A DNA stretch of 55,066 nt from Pelagibacteraceae bacterium AG-447-N18 (GCA_003212275.1 QCQE01000007.1:1-55066), one strand, 5' to 3'. Shown: positions 35,707 to 44,110, numbered from the stretch's first letter. Program-made: numbers and translations. The notes: generated by a model from the letters alone, not told the origin.

Positions 35707-36717
35707 TTATTTAACTGCTAAAGCCATTTCCATCAGCTTATCGCCACCTGGAACTTTATCAGCGAATGCCTTGTGAGATGATTTTTTTGCAATCTCTACC
35801 CACGCAGCATGATCTTTTTCGTTCATGTATACTAATTTAACACCTGCAGCTTTATAAGCTTCTTCAAACTTTTTATCTAAGTTTTCAACTTGAGCTGTCA
35901 TGTATTTTTCAGCAACTTTTCCTGCCTTCATCAAAGCTTTTTGTTGCTTAGAATTTAAAGCATCAAAAGACTTTTTAGACATCAGAATTGGTTCATACAT
36001 AAACCATAATCCAAATTTTCCTGGGGGTGTTGCGCATGAAACTTGTTCATAAATTTTGTAACTCACAAAACTTCCTGAACTAGTATTAGCACCTGTTAAT
36101 ACACCTGTTTGTAAACCAGTATAAATTTCAGATGATGGCATACTTTGTATACCTGCTCCTGCAGCTTCTAACATTTGATTAAATGCTTTACCAGCAGCTC
36201 TCATCACTTGTCCTTTTGCGTCACTAGGATTTTTAATACATTTTGTTTTTGAAGCAAAACCACCACCTAACCAAGCATCGGATAAAACTACAACACCAGC
36301 ATCATTAATGATTTTTTTAATTTCAGTCATCATTGGACCTTTATTAAATCTTAATGCGTGATCATGATTTTTTACAGTTCCTGGCATTAACGTTGCATCA
36401 AATTCTGGATGAAACTTAGATGCGTATGCTAAAGGAAAAGCAGAAATATCCAGCTGACCAGTTGTCATAGGCTTCCACTGTTCTTTTGGTTTATATAATG
36501 ATTTAGCTGGATAAATTCTGATATCTATTCCAACATTTGCTTTTTTAACCTCGTCAGCAATGATTTGAACCATTTCGTGACGTGGATCATAAGATCCATC
36601 AGCTCTTGGAGTACCAGGCCATTGGTGACTTGCTTTTAGCGTAACTGCATAAGCAGAACCAATAGTAGTAAAAACAAAAACTAATGAAGTTAAATATAAA
36701 GATATTCTTTTTAACAT
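35707..36717 (-). CDS. dctP: TRAP transporter substrate-binding protein DctP
   Basis: A 336-residue periplasmic protein with a Sec signal peptide of about 24 residues (basic start, hydrophobic core, cut after SAYA). LKASHQWPGTP begins the mature fold, RIYPAKSLYKPKEQWKPMTTGQLDIS and GQVMRAAGKAFNQMLEAAGAGIQSMPSSEIYTGLQTGV hold the ligand-clasping arginine and the interdomain helix typical of the family. It probably captures a carboxylate. It heads a run dctPQM-dusA-tauE-tauE and has a readable promoter and SD (AGAGGGA). Confidence 0.93.
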   Translation of the reverse strand: MLKRISLYLTSLVFVFTTIGSAYAVTLKASHQWPGTPRADGSYDPRHEMVQIIADEVKKANVGIDIRIYPAKSLYKPKEQWKPMTTGQLDISAFPLAYASKFHPEFDATLMPGTVKNHDHALRFNKGPMMTEIKKIINDAGVVVLSDAWLGGGFASKTKCIKNPSDAKGQVMRAAGKAFNQMLEAAGAGIQSMPSSEIYTGLQTGVLTGANTSSGSFVSYKIYEQVSCATPPGKFGLWFMYEPILMSKKSFDALNSKQQKALMKAGKVAEKYMTAQVENLDKKFEEAYKAAGVKLVYMNEKDHAAWVEIAKKSSHKAFADKVPGGDKLMEMALAVK

Positions 36718-36752
36718 TATTTTTTCCCTCTATTGTTATTTTTAATAATTCA

Positions 36753-36781
36753 ATTAAAGTGAACTTATTAATAAGAGTCAA
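36753..36781 (-). promoter_or_regulatory. Predicted dctP promoter with palindromic spacer
   Basis: Minus-strand TTGACT (36781-36776), a 17-bp spacer and TTTAAT (36758-36753). The spacer contains the perfect palindrome CTTATTAATAAG (36764-36775), a possible operator. A start near 36746 gives a leader of about 29 nt with AGAGGGA before the ATG. Confidence 0.55.
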
Positions 36782-36812
36782 GTCGACAAAAACTCATGTA
36801 AGATGAAGTAAT

Positions 36813-37958
36813 ATGGATGGACCTTTAAAAAACCTACTGGTAGTTGATTTAACAAGAGTATTAGTTGGTCCTTACTGTACTATGATATTATCTGATTTAG
36901 GAGCTAGAGTAATTAAAATTGAAGCACCCGAAATTGGAGATGACTCAAGAAAATTTGGACCATTTATAAAAGATTATTCAGCTTATTTCATGTCTCTTAA
37001 TAGAGGAAAGGAAAGTATTGCACTTAATATAAAGAATGATGAAGATAAAAAAATTTTTGAAAAAATTTTATCTAAAGCAGATATTTTAGTTGAAAATTTT
37101 AAACCTGGAACTTTAGAAAAATGGGGTTTTGGCTGGAAAGATGTTAACAAGAAATATCCAAAACTAATTTATGCCTCAGCATCAGGCTTTGGTCAAACAG
37201 GTCCACTTAAAGAATTACCCGCTTACGATATGGTAGTTCAAGGCATGGGTGGTTTAATGAGTGTTACTGGACAACCAAACTCTGAACCTACTAGAGTCGG
37301 AACATCAATTGGGGATATTACTGCTGGGCTTTTTACTGCGATAGGTATTAATGTAGCTTTATATGATAGACAAAAAACTGGAAAAGGAATGTTCATAGAT
37401 GTTTCTATGCTTGATTGTCAAATAGCTATATTAGAAAACGCTATAGCACGTTATCTATCTAAAAATGAAATTCCAAAACCAATGGGATCAAGACATCCAT
37501 CAATTGCACCCTTTGAAGCCTTTAAGACAAAAGATAGTTACATAATCATTGCAGCTGGAAATGATAAACTTTTTGAAAAACTTTGTAATCTTCTTCAAAT
37601 CCCAGAGGTAAGTAAAAATCCAAAATTTTCAGATAATTCATCTAGAGCAAAAAATATGGATGAGCTTAAAAAAATTTTAGAGGAAAAATTATTGAGTAAA
37701 AAAACAAGTGATTGGGTTAGTGAAATGGAAAAAGATAAAATTCCATGTGGACCAATTTTCAATATTAAAGAAGCTGTTGAAAACCCACAAATAGAGTCTA
37801 GAAACATGATTGTTAAAGCATTTCACAAAGTTGTTGGTGATTTTAAATTGGCTGGTAACCCAATTAAAATGTCATCTTATAAAGATGAAAAAACAAGAGG
37901 TGACATACCTGATTTAGATGAACATCGACAAAAAATTATAAAGGAATTTTGTAACTAA
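36813..37958 (+). CDS. CaiB/BaiF family CoA transferase (class III)
   Basis: A 381-residue enzyme moving CoA between carboxylic acids. VVDLTRVLVGPYCTMILSDLGARVIKIE opens the family, LNRGKESIALN and LVENFKPGTLEKWGFGW follow, and the catalytic aspartate is in AYDMVVQGMGGLMSVTG. IGDITAGLFTAIGI and MGSRHPSIAPFEAF complete the interlocked fold. Formyl-CoA, succinyl-CoA:mesaconate and carnitine types cannot be told apart here. It is divergent from dctP, with 95 bp between, so uptake of an acid and its CoA activation may be linked. Confidence 0.87.
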   Translation: MDGPLKNLLVVDLTRVLVGPYCTMILSDLGARVIKIEAPEIGDDSRKFGPFIKDYSAYFMSLNRGKESIALNIKNDEDKKIFEKILSKADILVENFKPGTLEKWGFGWKDVNKKYPKLIYASASGFGQTGPLKELPAYDMVVQGMGGLMSVTGQPNSEPTRVGTSIGDITAGLFTAIGINVALYDRQKTGKGMFIDVSMLDCQIAILENAIARYLSKNEIPKPMGSRHPSIAPFEAFKTKDSYIIIAAGNDKLFEKLCNLLQIPEVSKNPKFSDNSSRAKNMDELKKILEEKLLSKKTSDWVSEMEKDKIPCGPIFNIKEAVENPQIESRNMIVKAFHKVVGDFKLAGNPIKMSSYKDEKTRGDIPDLDEHRQKIIKEFCN

Positions 37959-37964
37959 TAAATT

Positions 37965-38492
37965 TTAAGAGTTTGAAGTGTCAGTATCTTCTGCGGCTTG
38001 ATCCTCACTTTCAGAAACTTGATCCAAAGAAACGTTTCCCTGTTCTGCTTCAGCATCTTCGGATACAGGGGCTTCTGGTACGTCCGGCTTAGCAGTCTCA
38101 GACAATTCTGCTAAATCATCTTTAGATACTTGAATTTTTTCTGGAGCTTTTCTTGCTCTTTTAGATGGTAAAATAGGTGTTCCACTTTTTGAAATTTCGC
38201 CTTTATATAAACTTTCAAAATCATCACCAACATCTTCATCAGCTTCGGTACCATCGTCAACTTGTTCCACATGTTTTCTTAATTTGTATACAGCGCTTTC
38301 AGTTAAATCATCTACTTTGATATTTTCTTCAGCTATTTCTCTTAATGCAATAACTGTATTTTTATCGTTATCACGATCTAAAGTTGGTTCTATCCCTGTA
38401 TTGAGTTGAGTTGCTCTTTCTTTTGCAACCAAAACTAATTCATATGGACTATCTACTTTATCAATACAATCTTCTACTGTAACTCTTGCCAT
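37965..38492 (-). CDS. rpoZ: RNA polymerase omega subunit with long acidic tail
   Basis: A 175-residue protein. [30 protein letters not shown] and [16 protein letters not shown] (residues 1 to about 60) are the omega core that clamps the beta' subunit. The remaining 110 residues are unusually long and acidic, with [23 protein letters not shown] and [13 protein letters not shown], and one basic patch ([11 protein letters not shown]). Omega is normally 70-130 residues. The tail is predicted disordered. Confidence 0.9.
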   Translation of the reverse strand: MARVTVEDCIDKVDSPYELVLVAKERATQLNTGIEPTLDRDNDKNTVIALREIAEENIKVDDLTESAVYKLRKHVEQVDDGTEADEDVGDDFESLYKGEISKSGTPILPSKRARKAPEKIQVSKDDLAELSETAKPDVPEAPVSEDAEAEQGNVSLDQVSESEDQAAEDTDTSNS

Positions 38493-38534
38493 GCCGGTTA
38501 TCTATAAGCTGTGATTAAAAAAAGCAAGGATTAT

Positions 38535-39743
38535 TTAAATATATTTAGGATTTAACCTATTTCTAACCACGAATAGAGCAATTAAAGATAAGAAAATATA
38601 TACAAATGAAATCACTGCTATTTGCTCAATAGTAAAGCCTTTGTCAATTAACAATCCAAATAAGGCTGTGCCGAAGGCAGTAGAAAATACCATCAATGCT
38701 GTTGTTAATGCTTTAATTGATCCAATGTATTTTACGCCATAAATCTCAGCCCAAGTAGAGGACCCCAGGACATTGGCAAGCCCATTTGAAATTCCAATTA
38801 AACCAAGGAATATAAAAGCGGAAATAGAAATATCTAAATAAAACAAAACCAACATTGAAATCAACAAAGGTATATTCATAAAGATCAATAATCTTCTGCT
38901 GGTAAATTTATCGATTAAAAAACCAGAGCCTAATAAGGTAATGACTGATAAGACAGAATAAGCCATAAATGATTGTGCTATGACAAATTCACCCCACTCT
39001 TTTGATTCTGTTATATATGACTGATAAACAAATACACCAGTAGCAATCCAAGGCATTGCTAACATATTCAAACAAACTATATAAAATCTATAATCTTTTA
39101 AAACCTCAACACGTGTCCAATTTTTAATCTCTTTTTCAGCAAAATTTTGATCATTTACCTCTTCTCTTGAGTCAAAGTTCAAATTTTTAATTAATACAAA
39201 AGATGTAAATGGTAAAAAAAATAGTATTAATACAGAAATAGATAACCAAATGTTTTGCCACGCAGTTAAAGTAAGCAAATAGACAATTAAAACTGGTAAA
39301 ATAAATTCTGCAGTTGATAATCCAAACCAACCGATACTTAGAGCTTTGCCTCTAGATTTAGTAAAAAATCTTGAAATCGTTGTAGTTGCAGTATGAGACA
39401 TTAATCCTTGACCGGAAAACCTCATTAAAAAAACAGCAATAAATAAAAAAACTATTGATGAAATTTTTGAAAAGAAAAAACAAGAAAAAGCTAACAAAAG
39501 GGTTACATATAATGCAAATCTAAAAATATTTATGTCATCAATTTTTTTACCCACCCAAATTAAAAGAAAGCTACTTAACAATGTTGCTGAAGCATAAATT
39601 GAGCCAAATTGTCCATGAGTTATTGAAAGTGTTTCTCGAATACTTGAATTAAATAAACCAAGAAAAAAACTCTGTCCAAAACTAGAAAAAAATGTAAAAA
39701 TAAATCCAAATATAATTACTTTTAAACTTAAACTTTTAAACAT
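38535..39743 (-). CDS. Major facilitator superfamily transporter
   Basis: A 402-residue protein with about 12 hydrophobic segments and a central cytoplasmic loop near residues 190-215. The SFGQSFFLGLFNSSIRETLSITHGQFGSIYA opening and the GKKIDDINIFR loop after segment 2, which corresponds to the MFS A-motif, place it in the MFS near oxalate/monocarboxylate-type members. The substrate is unknown. It diverges from the dehydrogenase gene with only 8 bp between the start codons. Confidence 0.8.
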   Translation of the reverse strand: MFKSLSLKVIIFGFIFTFFSSFGQSFFLGLFNSSIRETLSITHGQFGSIYASATLLSSFLLIWVGKKIDDINIFRFALYVTLLLAFSCFFFSKISSIVFLFIAVFLMRFSGQGLMSHTATTTISRFFTKSRGKALSIGWFGLSTAEFILPVLIVYLLTLTAWQNIWLSISVLILFFLPFTSFVLIKNLNFDSREEVNDQNFAEKEIKNWTRVEVLKDYRFYIVCLNMLAMPWIATGVFVYQSYITESKEWGEFVIAQSFMAYSVLSVITLLGSGFLIDKFTSRRLLIFMNIPLLISMLVLFYLDISISAFIFLGLIGISNGLANVLGSSTWAEIYGVKYIGSIKALTTALMVFSTAFGTALFGLLIDKGFTIEQIAVISFVYIFLSLIALFVVRNRLNPKYI

Positions 39744-39751
39744 AAAAAATT

Positions 39752-40621
39752 ATGAGCTGTAATGTTGCTTTCATAGGTCTTGGTGTAATGGGCTATCCAA
39801 TGGCAGGATATATATCAAAAGGTGGTCACAATGTAACTGTTTTTAATCGTACAAAATCAAAAGCAGAAAAATGGATTGGAGAATACAAAGGCAAAATGGC
39901 TGAAACTCCAGCGGATGCAGCTAAAGATGCTGAATATATTTTTACCTGTGTTGGTAATGATAATGATTTAAGAGAAGTAACTTTTGGTGACAAAGGAGCT
40001 TTCAAAACAATTAAAAAGGGCGCAGTCTACATTGATAACACTACAGCCTCTGCAACAATTGCTAGAGAAATATATGAGTTCGCAAAGAAAAATGGATTTG
40101 GCGCATTAGATGCACCTGTATCTGGTGGACAAGCTGGAGCAGAGAATGGTGCACTAACAGTAATGATCGGTGGCGATCAGGCTGACTTTGATAAAGCAAA
40201 AGATAAAATTGATTGCTACAGCAAAAAAATGAAACTGCTTGGTAAAGCTGGATGCGGACAATTAGCTAAGATGGTTAACCAAATTTGTATAGCGGGACTC
40301 GTTCAAGGACTATCTGAGGGAATTAACTTTGGAATGAAAGCAGGGTTAAATATGGAGGATGTAATTGAGGTTATATCAAAAGGTGCAGCTCAGTCTTGGC
40401 AAATGGAAAATAGATATAAAACAATGATTGATGATAAGTTTGATTTTGGTTTTGCAGTTGACTGGATGAGAAAAGATTTAAAGATTGCAATGGATGAAGC
40501 AAAAAATAATGGTTCATTATTACCCGTAACAGAACTAGTAGATAAGTTTTATGGAGAAGTACAAGGATTAGGGGGTAATCGTTGGGACACTTCAAGCTTA
40601 ATTAAAAGATTTAGAAAGTAA
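39752..40621 (+). CDS. NAD(P)-dependent beta-hydroxyacid dehydrogenase (3-hydroxyisobutyrate dehydrogenase-like)
   Basis: A 289-residue enzyme. FIGLGVMGYPMAGYISKGGHNVTVFNRT is the Rossmann loop and NADP-type turn, DAPVSGGQAGAENGALTVMIGG the substrate-binding motif and GQLAKMVNQ holds the catalytic lysine. Family members oxidise 3-hydroxyisobutyrate, tartronate semialdehyde, 2-hydroxymethylglutarate or succinic semialdehyde; the sequence alone does not decide. It is followed three bases later by an FMN-binding protein on the same strand. Confidence 0.85.
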   Translation: MSCNVAFIGLGVMGYPMAGYISKGGHNVTVFNRTKSKAEKWIGEYKGKMAETPADAAKDAEYIFTCVGNDNDLREVTFGDKGAFKTIKKGAVYIDNTTASATIAREIYEFAKKNGFGALDAPVSGGQAGAENGALTVMIGGDQADFDKAKDKIDCYSKKMKLLGKAGCGQLAKMVNQICIAGLVQGLSEGINFGMKAGLNMEDVIEVISKGAAQSWQMENRYKTMIDDKFDFGFAVDWMRKDLKIAMDEAKNNGSLLPVTELVDKFYGEVQGLGGNRWDTSSLIKRFRK

Positions 40622-40624
40622 TGT

Positions 40625-41224
40625 ATGCAACCAGCATACTATGAAAATTTCGAGGAAATTCAAAATAAGTATTGGTCTATGCTTGATGATGCTGTGACTA
40701 ATAGAGGTTCTCCTTTTAGAATTCCTGTCTTTATTTGTTCCCACCAAGACGAGGTAGATGGAAGAATTGTTGTTCTAAGAAAATCAGATAGAGCAAACAA
40801 TCTATTACAATTTCATACTGATTTAAGATCAACAAAAGTAGAAATTCTTAAGAAAAATAATAACGCTTCTCTAGTTTTCTACGATAAAGAGGAAAAGATT
40901 CAATTAAGAGTAAAAGTTGAGTGTGAAATAAATAATCAAAATTCTACTACAGAAGAATCTTGGAAAAAAACTCAACATATCAGTAGAAGATGTTATCTAA
41001 CTGATAGTCCTCCAGGAACTACATCAGAAAATCCAACATCAGGCATGATATCTAAATTGGAAGATTTTGATTATACAATGGAACAAAGCGAAGAAGGCTA
41101 CAAAAACTTTACAGTTATAAAATGTGAAATAAAGTCTATTGAATGGTTATATCTTGCAGCAAAAGGACATCGAAGGGCAAAGTTTGATTTAGAAACAAAT
41201 AAGAATAATTGGTTAATTCCTTAA
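40625..41224 (+). CDS. Pyridoxamine 5'-phosphate oxidase-like FMN-binding protein
   Basis: A 199-residue FMN split-barrel protein. GRIVVLRKSDRANNLLQFHTDLRSTKVEIL is the FMN phosphate-binding region, ASLVFYDKEEKIQLRVKVECEI the dimer strand, and IEWLYLAAKGHRRAKFDL a C-terminal segment like that of PdxH. The true PdxH C-terminal RLxP ending is missing, so vitamin B6 oxidase activity is uncertain. An in-frame ATG four bases earlier is not available. It probably shares a transcript with the preceding dehydrogenase. Confidence 0.75.
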   Translation: MQPAYYENFEEIQNKYWSMLDDAVTNRGSPFRIPVFICSHQDEVDGRIVVLRKSDRANNLLQFHTDLRSTKVEILKKNNNASLVFYDKEEKIQLRVKVECEINNQNSTTEESWKKTQHISRRCYLTDSPPGTTSENPTSGMISKLEDFDYTMEQSEEGYKNFTVIKCEIKSIEWLYLAAKGHRRAKFDLETNKNNWLIP

Positions 41225-41230
41225 TTAATT

Positions 41231-41623
41231 TTATTTGCAATATCCAGTTTGAGTAGTCAATCCATATTCATAATCACTACCCATTAAAACTGTATAGCCA
41301 TCTTTTTTTCTGTAGGTAATAAATCTTGCACTTGGTCCATCAGCATAATTATTTACCACAGTTCCAATTACATAATCTCTATTTTTATTTTTGATTGTAA
41401 AATTCGGTTCCCAATTCATCTTTAACAAATAGTCATAAAGAACTAATTCTTTATTTTTAATTGTTAATTTAAAAAATTGATTATGATCAAAAGTTTCCCA
41501 TTCATTTTTCTTTGTATAGTCTTTCACATGAGCATCCAATTCACATTCTAAAACTACATTTTGACCATATACTGGTTTAAAAAATATCAAACTTAGAAAA
41601 ATTAATAAGAATAGTTTTTTCAT
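41231..41623 (-). CDS. Small secreted protein of unknown function
   Basis: A 130-residue protein with a clear Sec signal peptide (MKKLFLLIFLSLIFF, cut near VYGQ). The mature part is about 110 residues, beta-rich, with one cysteine near its start (VVLECEL) and one at the extreme end (TGYCK) that could form a disulfide in the periplasm. I do not recognise the family. It ends seven bases from the convergent FMN-protein gene. The 146 bp before it hold a structured stretch described separately. Confidence 0.6.
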   Translation of the reverse strand: MKKLFLLIFLSLIFFKPVYGQNVVLECELDAHVKDYTKKNEWETFDHNQFFKLTIKNKELVLYDYLLKMNWEPNFTIKNKNRDYVIGTVVNNYADGPSARFITYRKKDGYTVLMGSDYEYGLTTQTGYCK

Positions 41624-41693
41624 AAAGTAATTTTAATCTAATATTACTATTTACTTCAAACAAAAATTTATTACAAAAAAACTTTAAATTGTT

Positions 41694-41761
41694 ATATACC
41701 TGACTAAGTACCTTTTCTAAGGTATATTTTATGGTACTATCTGACCGAAAGCAGGCAATAG
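41694..41761. other. Structured intergenic stretch with pseudoknot potential
   Basis: Plus-strand reading: ATATACCT (41694-41701) is fully complementary to AGGTATAT (41720-41727), the enclosed GTACC (41708-41712) can pair with GGTAC (41733-41737) outside the stem, and a second stem CTATCTG with CAG and ATAG (41737-41761) follows with a bulge. The same pairs exist on the minus strand, where the stretch would be the 3' end of the gamma-carbonic anhydrase message or the leader of the secreted-protein gene. Orientation and function are unknown. Confidence 0.35.
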
Positions 41762-41769
41762 AAAGCCCC

Positions 41770-42282
41770 CTAAAAAATTGATTTTGAATATTTTTTCCAA
41801 TTATCTTGATAGTGCTTTGTGTTTTCAATTACTGCTTTTTTTTCCTCTTCAGTGACCTCTCTCACAACTTTGCCAGGTGAACCTATTACCAAAGAGTTAT
41901 CTGGTATCTCTTTGTTTTCAGTAATTAAAGCTTTTGCGCCTATGATACAATTTTTTCCAATCTTAGCGTTATTAAGAATCACTGCACCAATTCCAATTAA
42001 ACTATTATCTCCTATCGTGCACCCATGAAGCATAACCATATGACCTACAGTTACATCTTTACCAACTTTAATGGGATATCCTGGATCAGTATGTAAAACA
42101 CATCCATCTTGAACATTTGACCCCTCACCTATAAAAATATTTTCAATATCTCCTCTTAGGGTTGCATTAAACCAAATACTTGTATTTTTTTCTAAAGTTA
42201 CATCCCCAATCACAACTGCATTGGGTGCTACCCAATTTTCGCCAGAGTTTTTTGGTTTTTTATCTTTTAAATCGTAAAACAT
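41770..42282 (-). CDS. Gamma-carbonic anhydrase family protein (left-handed beta-helix)
   Basis: A 170-residue hexapeptide-repeat protein of the YrdA/PaaY group. Three zinc-type histidines are present: VLHTDPG and the pair in VGHMVMLHGC. GDVTLEKNTSIWFNATLRGDIENIFIGEGSNVQDG gives the beta-helix. Known relatives form trimers and may be carbonic anhydrases or thioesterases. It is divergent from the peroxiredoxin-like gene with only 20 bp between start codons. Confidence 0.85.
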   Translation of the reverse strand: MFYDLKDKKPKNSGENWVAPNAVVIGDVTLEKNTSIWFNATLRGDIENIFIGEGSNVQDGCVLHTDPGYPIKVGKDVTVGHMVMLHGCTIGDNSLIGIGAVILNNAKIGKNCIIGAKALITENKEIPDNSLVIGSPGKVVREVTEEEKKAVIENTKHYQDNWKKYSKSIF

Positions 42283-42302
42283 AATTTATATATTATTACA
42301 TT

Positions 42303-42857
42303 ATGCCAATACAAACGCCAATATGTGATTTCGGTCAAAAGGCTCATGACTTTAAGCTTAAATCAACTGATAATAAAATTTTATCTTTAGAGGATGTGAA
42401 AGGTGAAAATGGAACGTTAATAATGTTTATTTGCAACCATTGTCCCTATGTTAAAGCAGTTACAAAAGATATTGCTGAGGATACCAAAAAATTGAAAGAT
42501 TTTGGAATTAATTCTGTAGCAATCTGTGCAAATGATGCTGAGAATTATCCAGAAGACTCATTTGAAAATATGATTGAATTTGCAAAAAAAAATCAATTCA
42601 ATTTTCCATATTTAGTTGATGAAACACAAGAAATAGCCAGAACTTATGATGCTGTATGTACTCCAGATTTTTTTGGGTACAACAAAAATTTAGAACTTCA
42701 ATATCGAGGCAGATTAAGAGAATTAAAAAATTTAGTCCCTGTAAGAGATGGTGATAGCGATTTATTTAATGCAATGAAACAAATTGCTGAAACTGGTAAA
42801 GGACCTGAAAATCAAACTCCGAGTGCTGGCTGTAGTATTAAGTGGAAAAATAATTAA
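42303..42857 (+). CDS. AhpC/TSA-type thioredoxin-fold protein
   Basis: A 184-residue peroxiredoxin-like protein. DFKLKSTDNKILSLEDV is the usual N-terminal strand, LIMFICNHCPYVKAV holds the likely peroxidatic cysteine (NHCPYVK), and YLVDETQEIARTYDAVCTPDFFGY holds a second cysteine and the cis-Pro equivalent. The NHCPYVK group is often annotated as thioredoxin-family. The C-terminal SAGCSIKWK adds a third conserved cysteine. Followed by a GT4 gene at a TAATG junction. Confidence 0.82.
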   Translation: MPIQTPICDFGQKAHDFKLKSTDNKILSLEDVKGENGTLIMFICNHCPYVKAVTKDIAEDTKKLKDFGINSVAICANDAENYPEDSFENMIEFAKKNQFNFPYLVDETQEIARTYDAVCTPDFFGYNKNLELQYRGRLRELKNLVPVRDGDSDLFNAMKQIAETGKGPENQTPSAGCSIKWKNN

Positions 42858-43939
42858 TGTATTTAATTGTTACGAGATCTTTTCCACCAGAAGTGGGTGG
42901 TATGCAAAATTTGATGTGGGGTTTGGCAAAAGAAATGTCTAAAAACTTTATGATCAAAGTTTTTGCTGATTACTACGAAAATCATAAAGAATTTGATAAA
43001 AAAGAAAATTTCTCAATTGAAAGAGTTGGTGGAATTAAATTCCTAAGAAAGATTAGAAAAGCACAGCTAATTAATGAATATTTAAAAGAAAGTAAAGTTC
43101 AGGGTGTTATAGCTGATCATTGGAAAAGTTTAGAATTAATAGAAACTGATAAAAAAAAGTATTGTTTAATTCACGGAAAAGAAATCAATCACCCTAAAGG
43201 AAGCTCTTTAAATAAAAGAGCAAATAAGATTTTTAATAGTGTTGAAAAAGTAATAGCAAACTCTGAATATACAAAAAATTTAGCTGTTCAAAATGGTGTG
43301 GAACAAGAAAAAGTTGTTGTGATAAATCCAGGAATTAGCCCTGCCCAAGAATTAAATAAGACGTCGTTAACTAAAGTTGAAAGCTTACTTAAAACAAAAT
43401 CGCCACGTTTAATAACAGTTTCAAGATTTGATAAAAGAAAAAATCATGAAAAAGTGTTGATGGCTTTAAGAAACTTAAAACAAATTTATCCAAATATTGT
43501 TTACATTTGCATTGGCTATGGAGAGGAAGAACAAAATTTAAAAGATTTGGTTAATGAACTCGATTTAAGTGGGCAAGTTATGTTTTTTAAAGAAATAACT
43601 GATGACCTAAAAAATGCTTTAGTAACAAAATCAAATATATTTGTGATGCCATCGGTAAAATATAAAAGCTCAGTTGAGGGTTTTGGTATAGCTTATATAG
43701 AGGCTGCACAATACGGAGTTCCCTCTTTAGGTGGAGCTGATGGAGGTGCATCAGACGCAATTCAACATGATAAAACAGGATTAATATGTGATGGAAATAA
43801 TCTAGATGAAATTTATTCATCATTAAATTCTATGATTGAAAATAAAAAATATTTGTATTTTGGTAAAAATGCAAAAGAGTTATCATCTAAATTCGATTGG
43901 TCCAATACCATCGAACAATATAAAAAAATATTGACTTAA
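42857..43939 (+). CDS. Family 4 glycosyltransferase
   Basis: A 360-residue GT-B enzyme. RSFPPEVGGMQNLMWGLAKEM is the N-terminal acceptor-side loop, VSRFDKRKNHEKVLMA the start of the C-terminal Rossmann domain, and KSSVEGFGIAYIEAAQYGVPSLGG the nucleotide-sugar binding E-x7-E motif. It should add a sugar to a surface glycan or lipid. The cytosolic enzyme has no membrane segment. Co-transcribed with the preceding thioredoxin-fold gene, a pairing without obvious functional logic. Confidence 0.85.
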   Translation: MYLIVTRSFPPEVGGMQNLMWGLAKEMSKNFMIKVFADYYENHKEFDKKENFSIERVGGIKFLRKIRKAQLINEYLKESKVQGVIADHWKSLELIETDKKKYCLIHGKEINHPKGSSLNKRANKIFNSVEKVIANSEYTKNLAVQNGVEQEKVVVINPGISPAQELNKTSLTKVESLLKTKSPRLITVSRFDKRKNHEKVLMALRNLKQIYPNIVYICIGYGEEEQNLKDLVNELDLSGQVMFFKEITDDLKNALVTKSNIFVMPSVKYKSSVEGFGIAYIEAAQYGVPSLGGADGGASDAIQHDKTGLICDGNNLDEIYSSLNSMIENKKYLYFGKNAKELSSKFDWSNTIEQYKKILT

Positions 43940-43942
43940 AAT

Positions 43943-44110
43943 TTATTTTTTTATAGTCCAGCCATTCTTTTCCAAAGCTTTAATTAAGTTTTTAAGCATC
44001 TCATCTCTTGATGATTTTTGATCACCTATTTTTTCAAAGAATACTGGTTCTAATCCCCTATTCTTTTTTGATTTAAAATAGTTTTTAATTGATTGTATTT
44101 TTAGTTTCAT
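43943..44110 (-). CDS. Small conserved-looking ORF, 55 residues, unknown function
   Basis: A 55-residue ORF. Its ATG is preceded by AAGGAGAAAC, the best Shine-Dalgarno sequence in this part of the window. The protein is basic (many Lys), starts MKLKIQSIKNYF, has a central RGLEPVFFEKIGD and ends with an amphipathic helix and GWTIKK. No signal peptide or membrane segment. A candidate promoter lies at 44186-44215 and a roughly 70-nt leader may fold so that CTTTA pairs with TAAAG of the ribosome-binding site. It fills most of the 261-bp gap between the GT4 and tctA genes. Unrecognised. Confidence 0.6.
   Translation of the reverse strand: MKLKIQSIKNYFKSKKNRGLEPVFFEKIGDQKSSRDEMLKNLIKALEKNGWTIKK

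Noticed and set aside
41694..41770. A known riboswitch (SAM-V, SAM-II, preQ1, glycine) at this site
   Set aside because: The core sequences of these classes, as I remember them, are not present and the downstream gene has no matching function; kept only as a structured stretch.
41577..41828. An 83-residue minus-strand ORF spanning the gap between the secreted protein and the gamma-carbonic anhydrase
   Set aside because: It overlaps both real genes in another frame, has no ribosome-binding site and no recognisable motif; the structured stretch explains the gap better.
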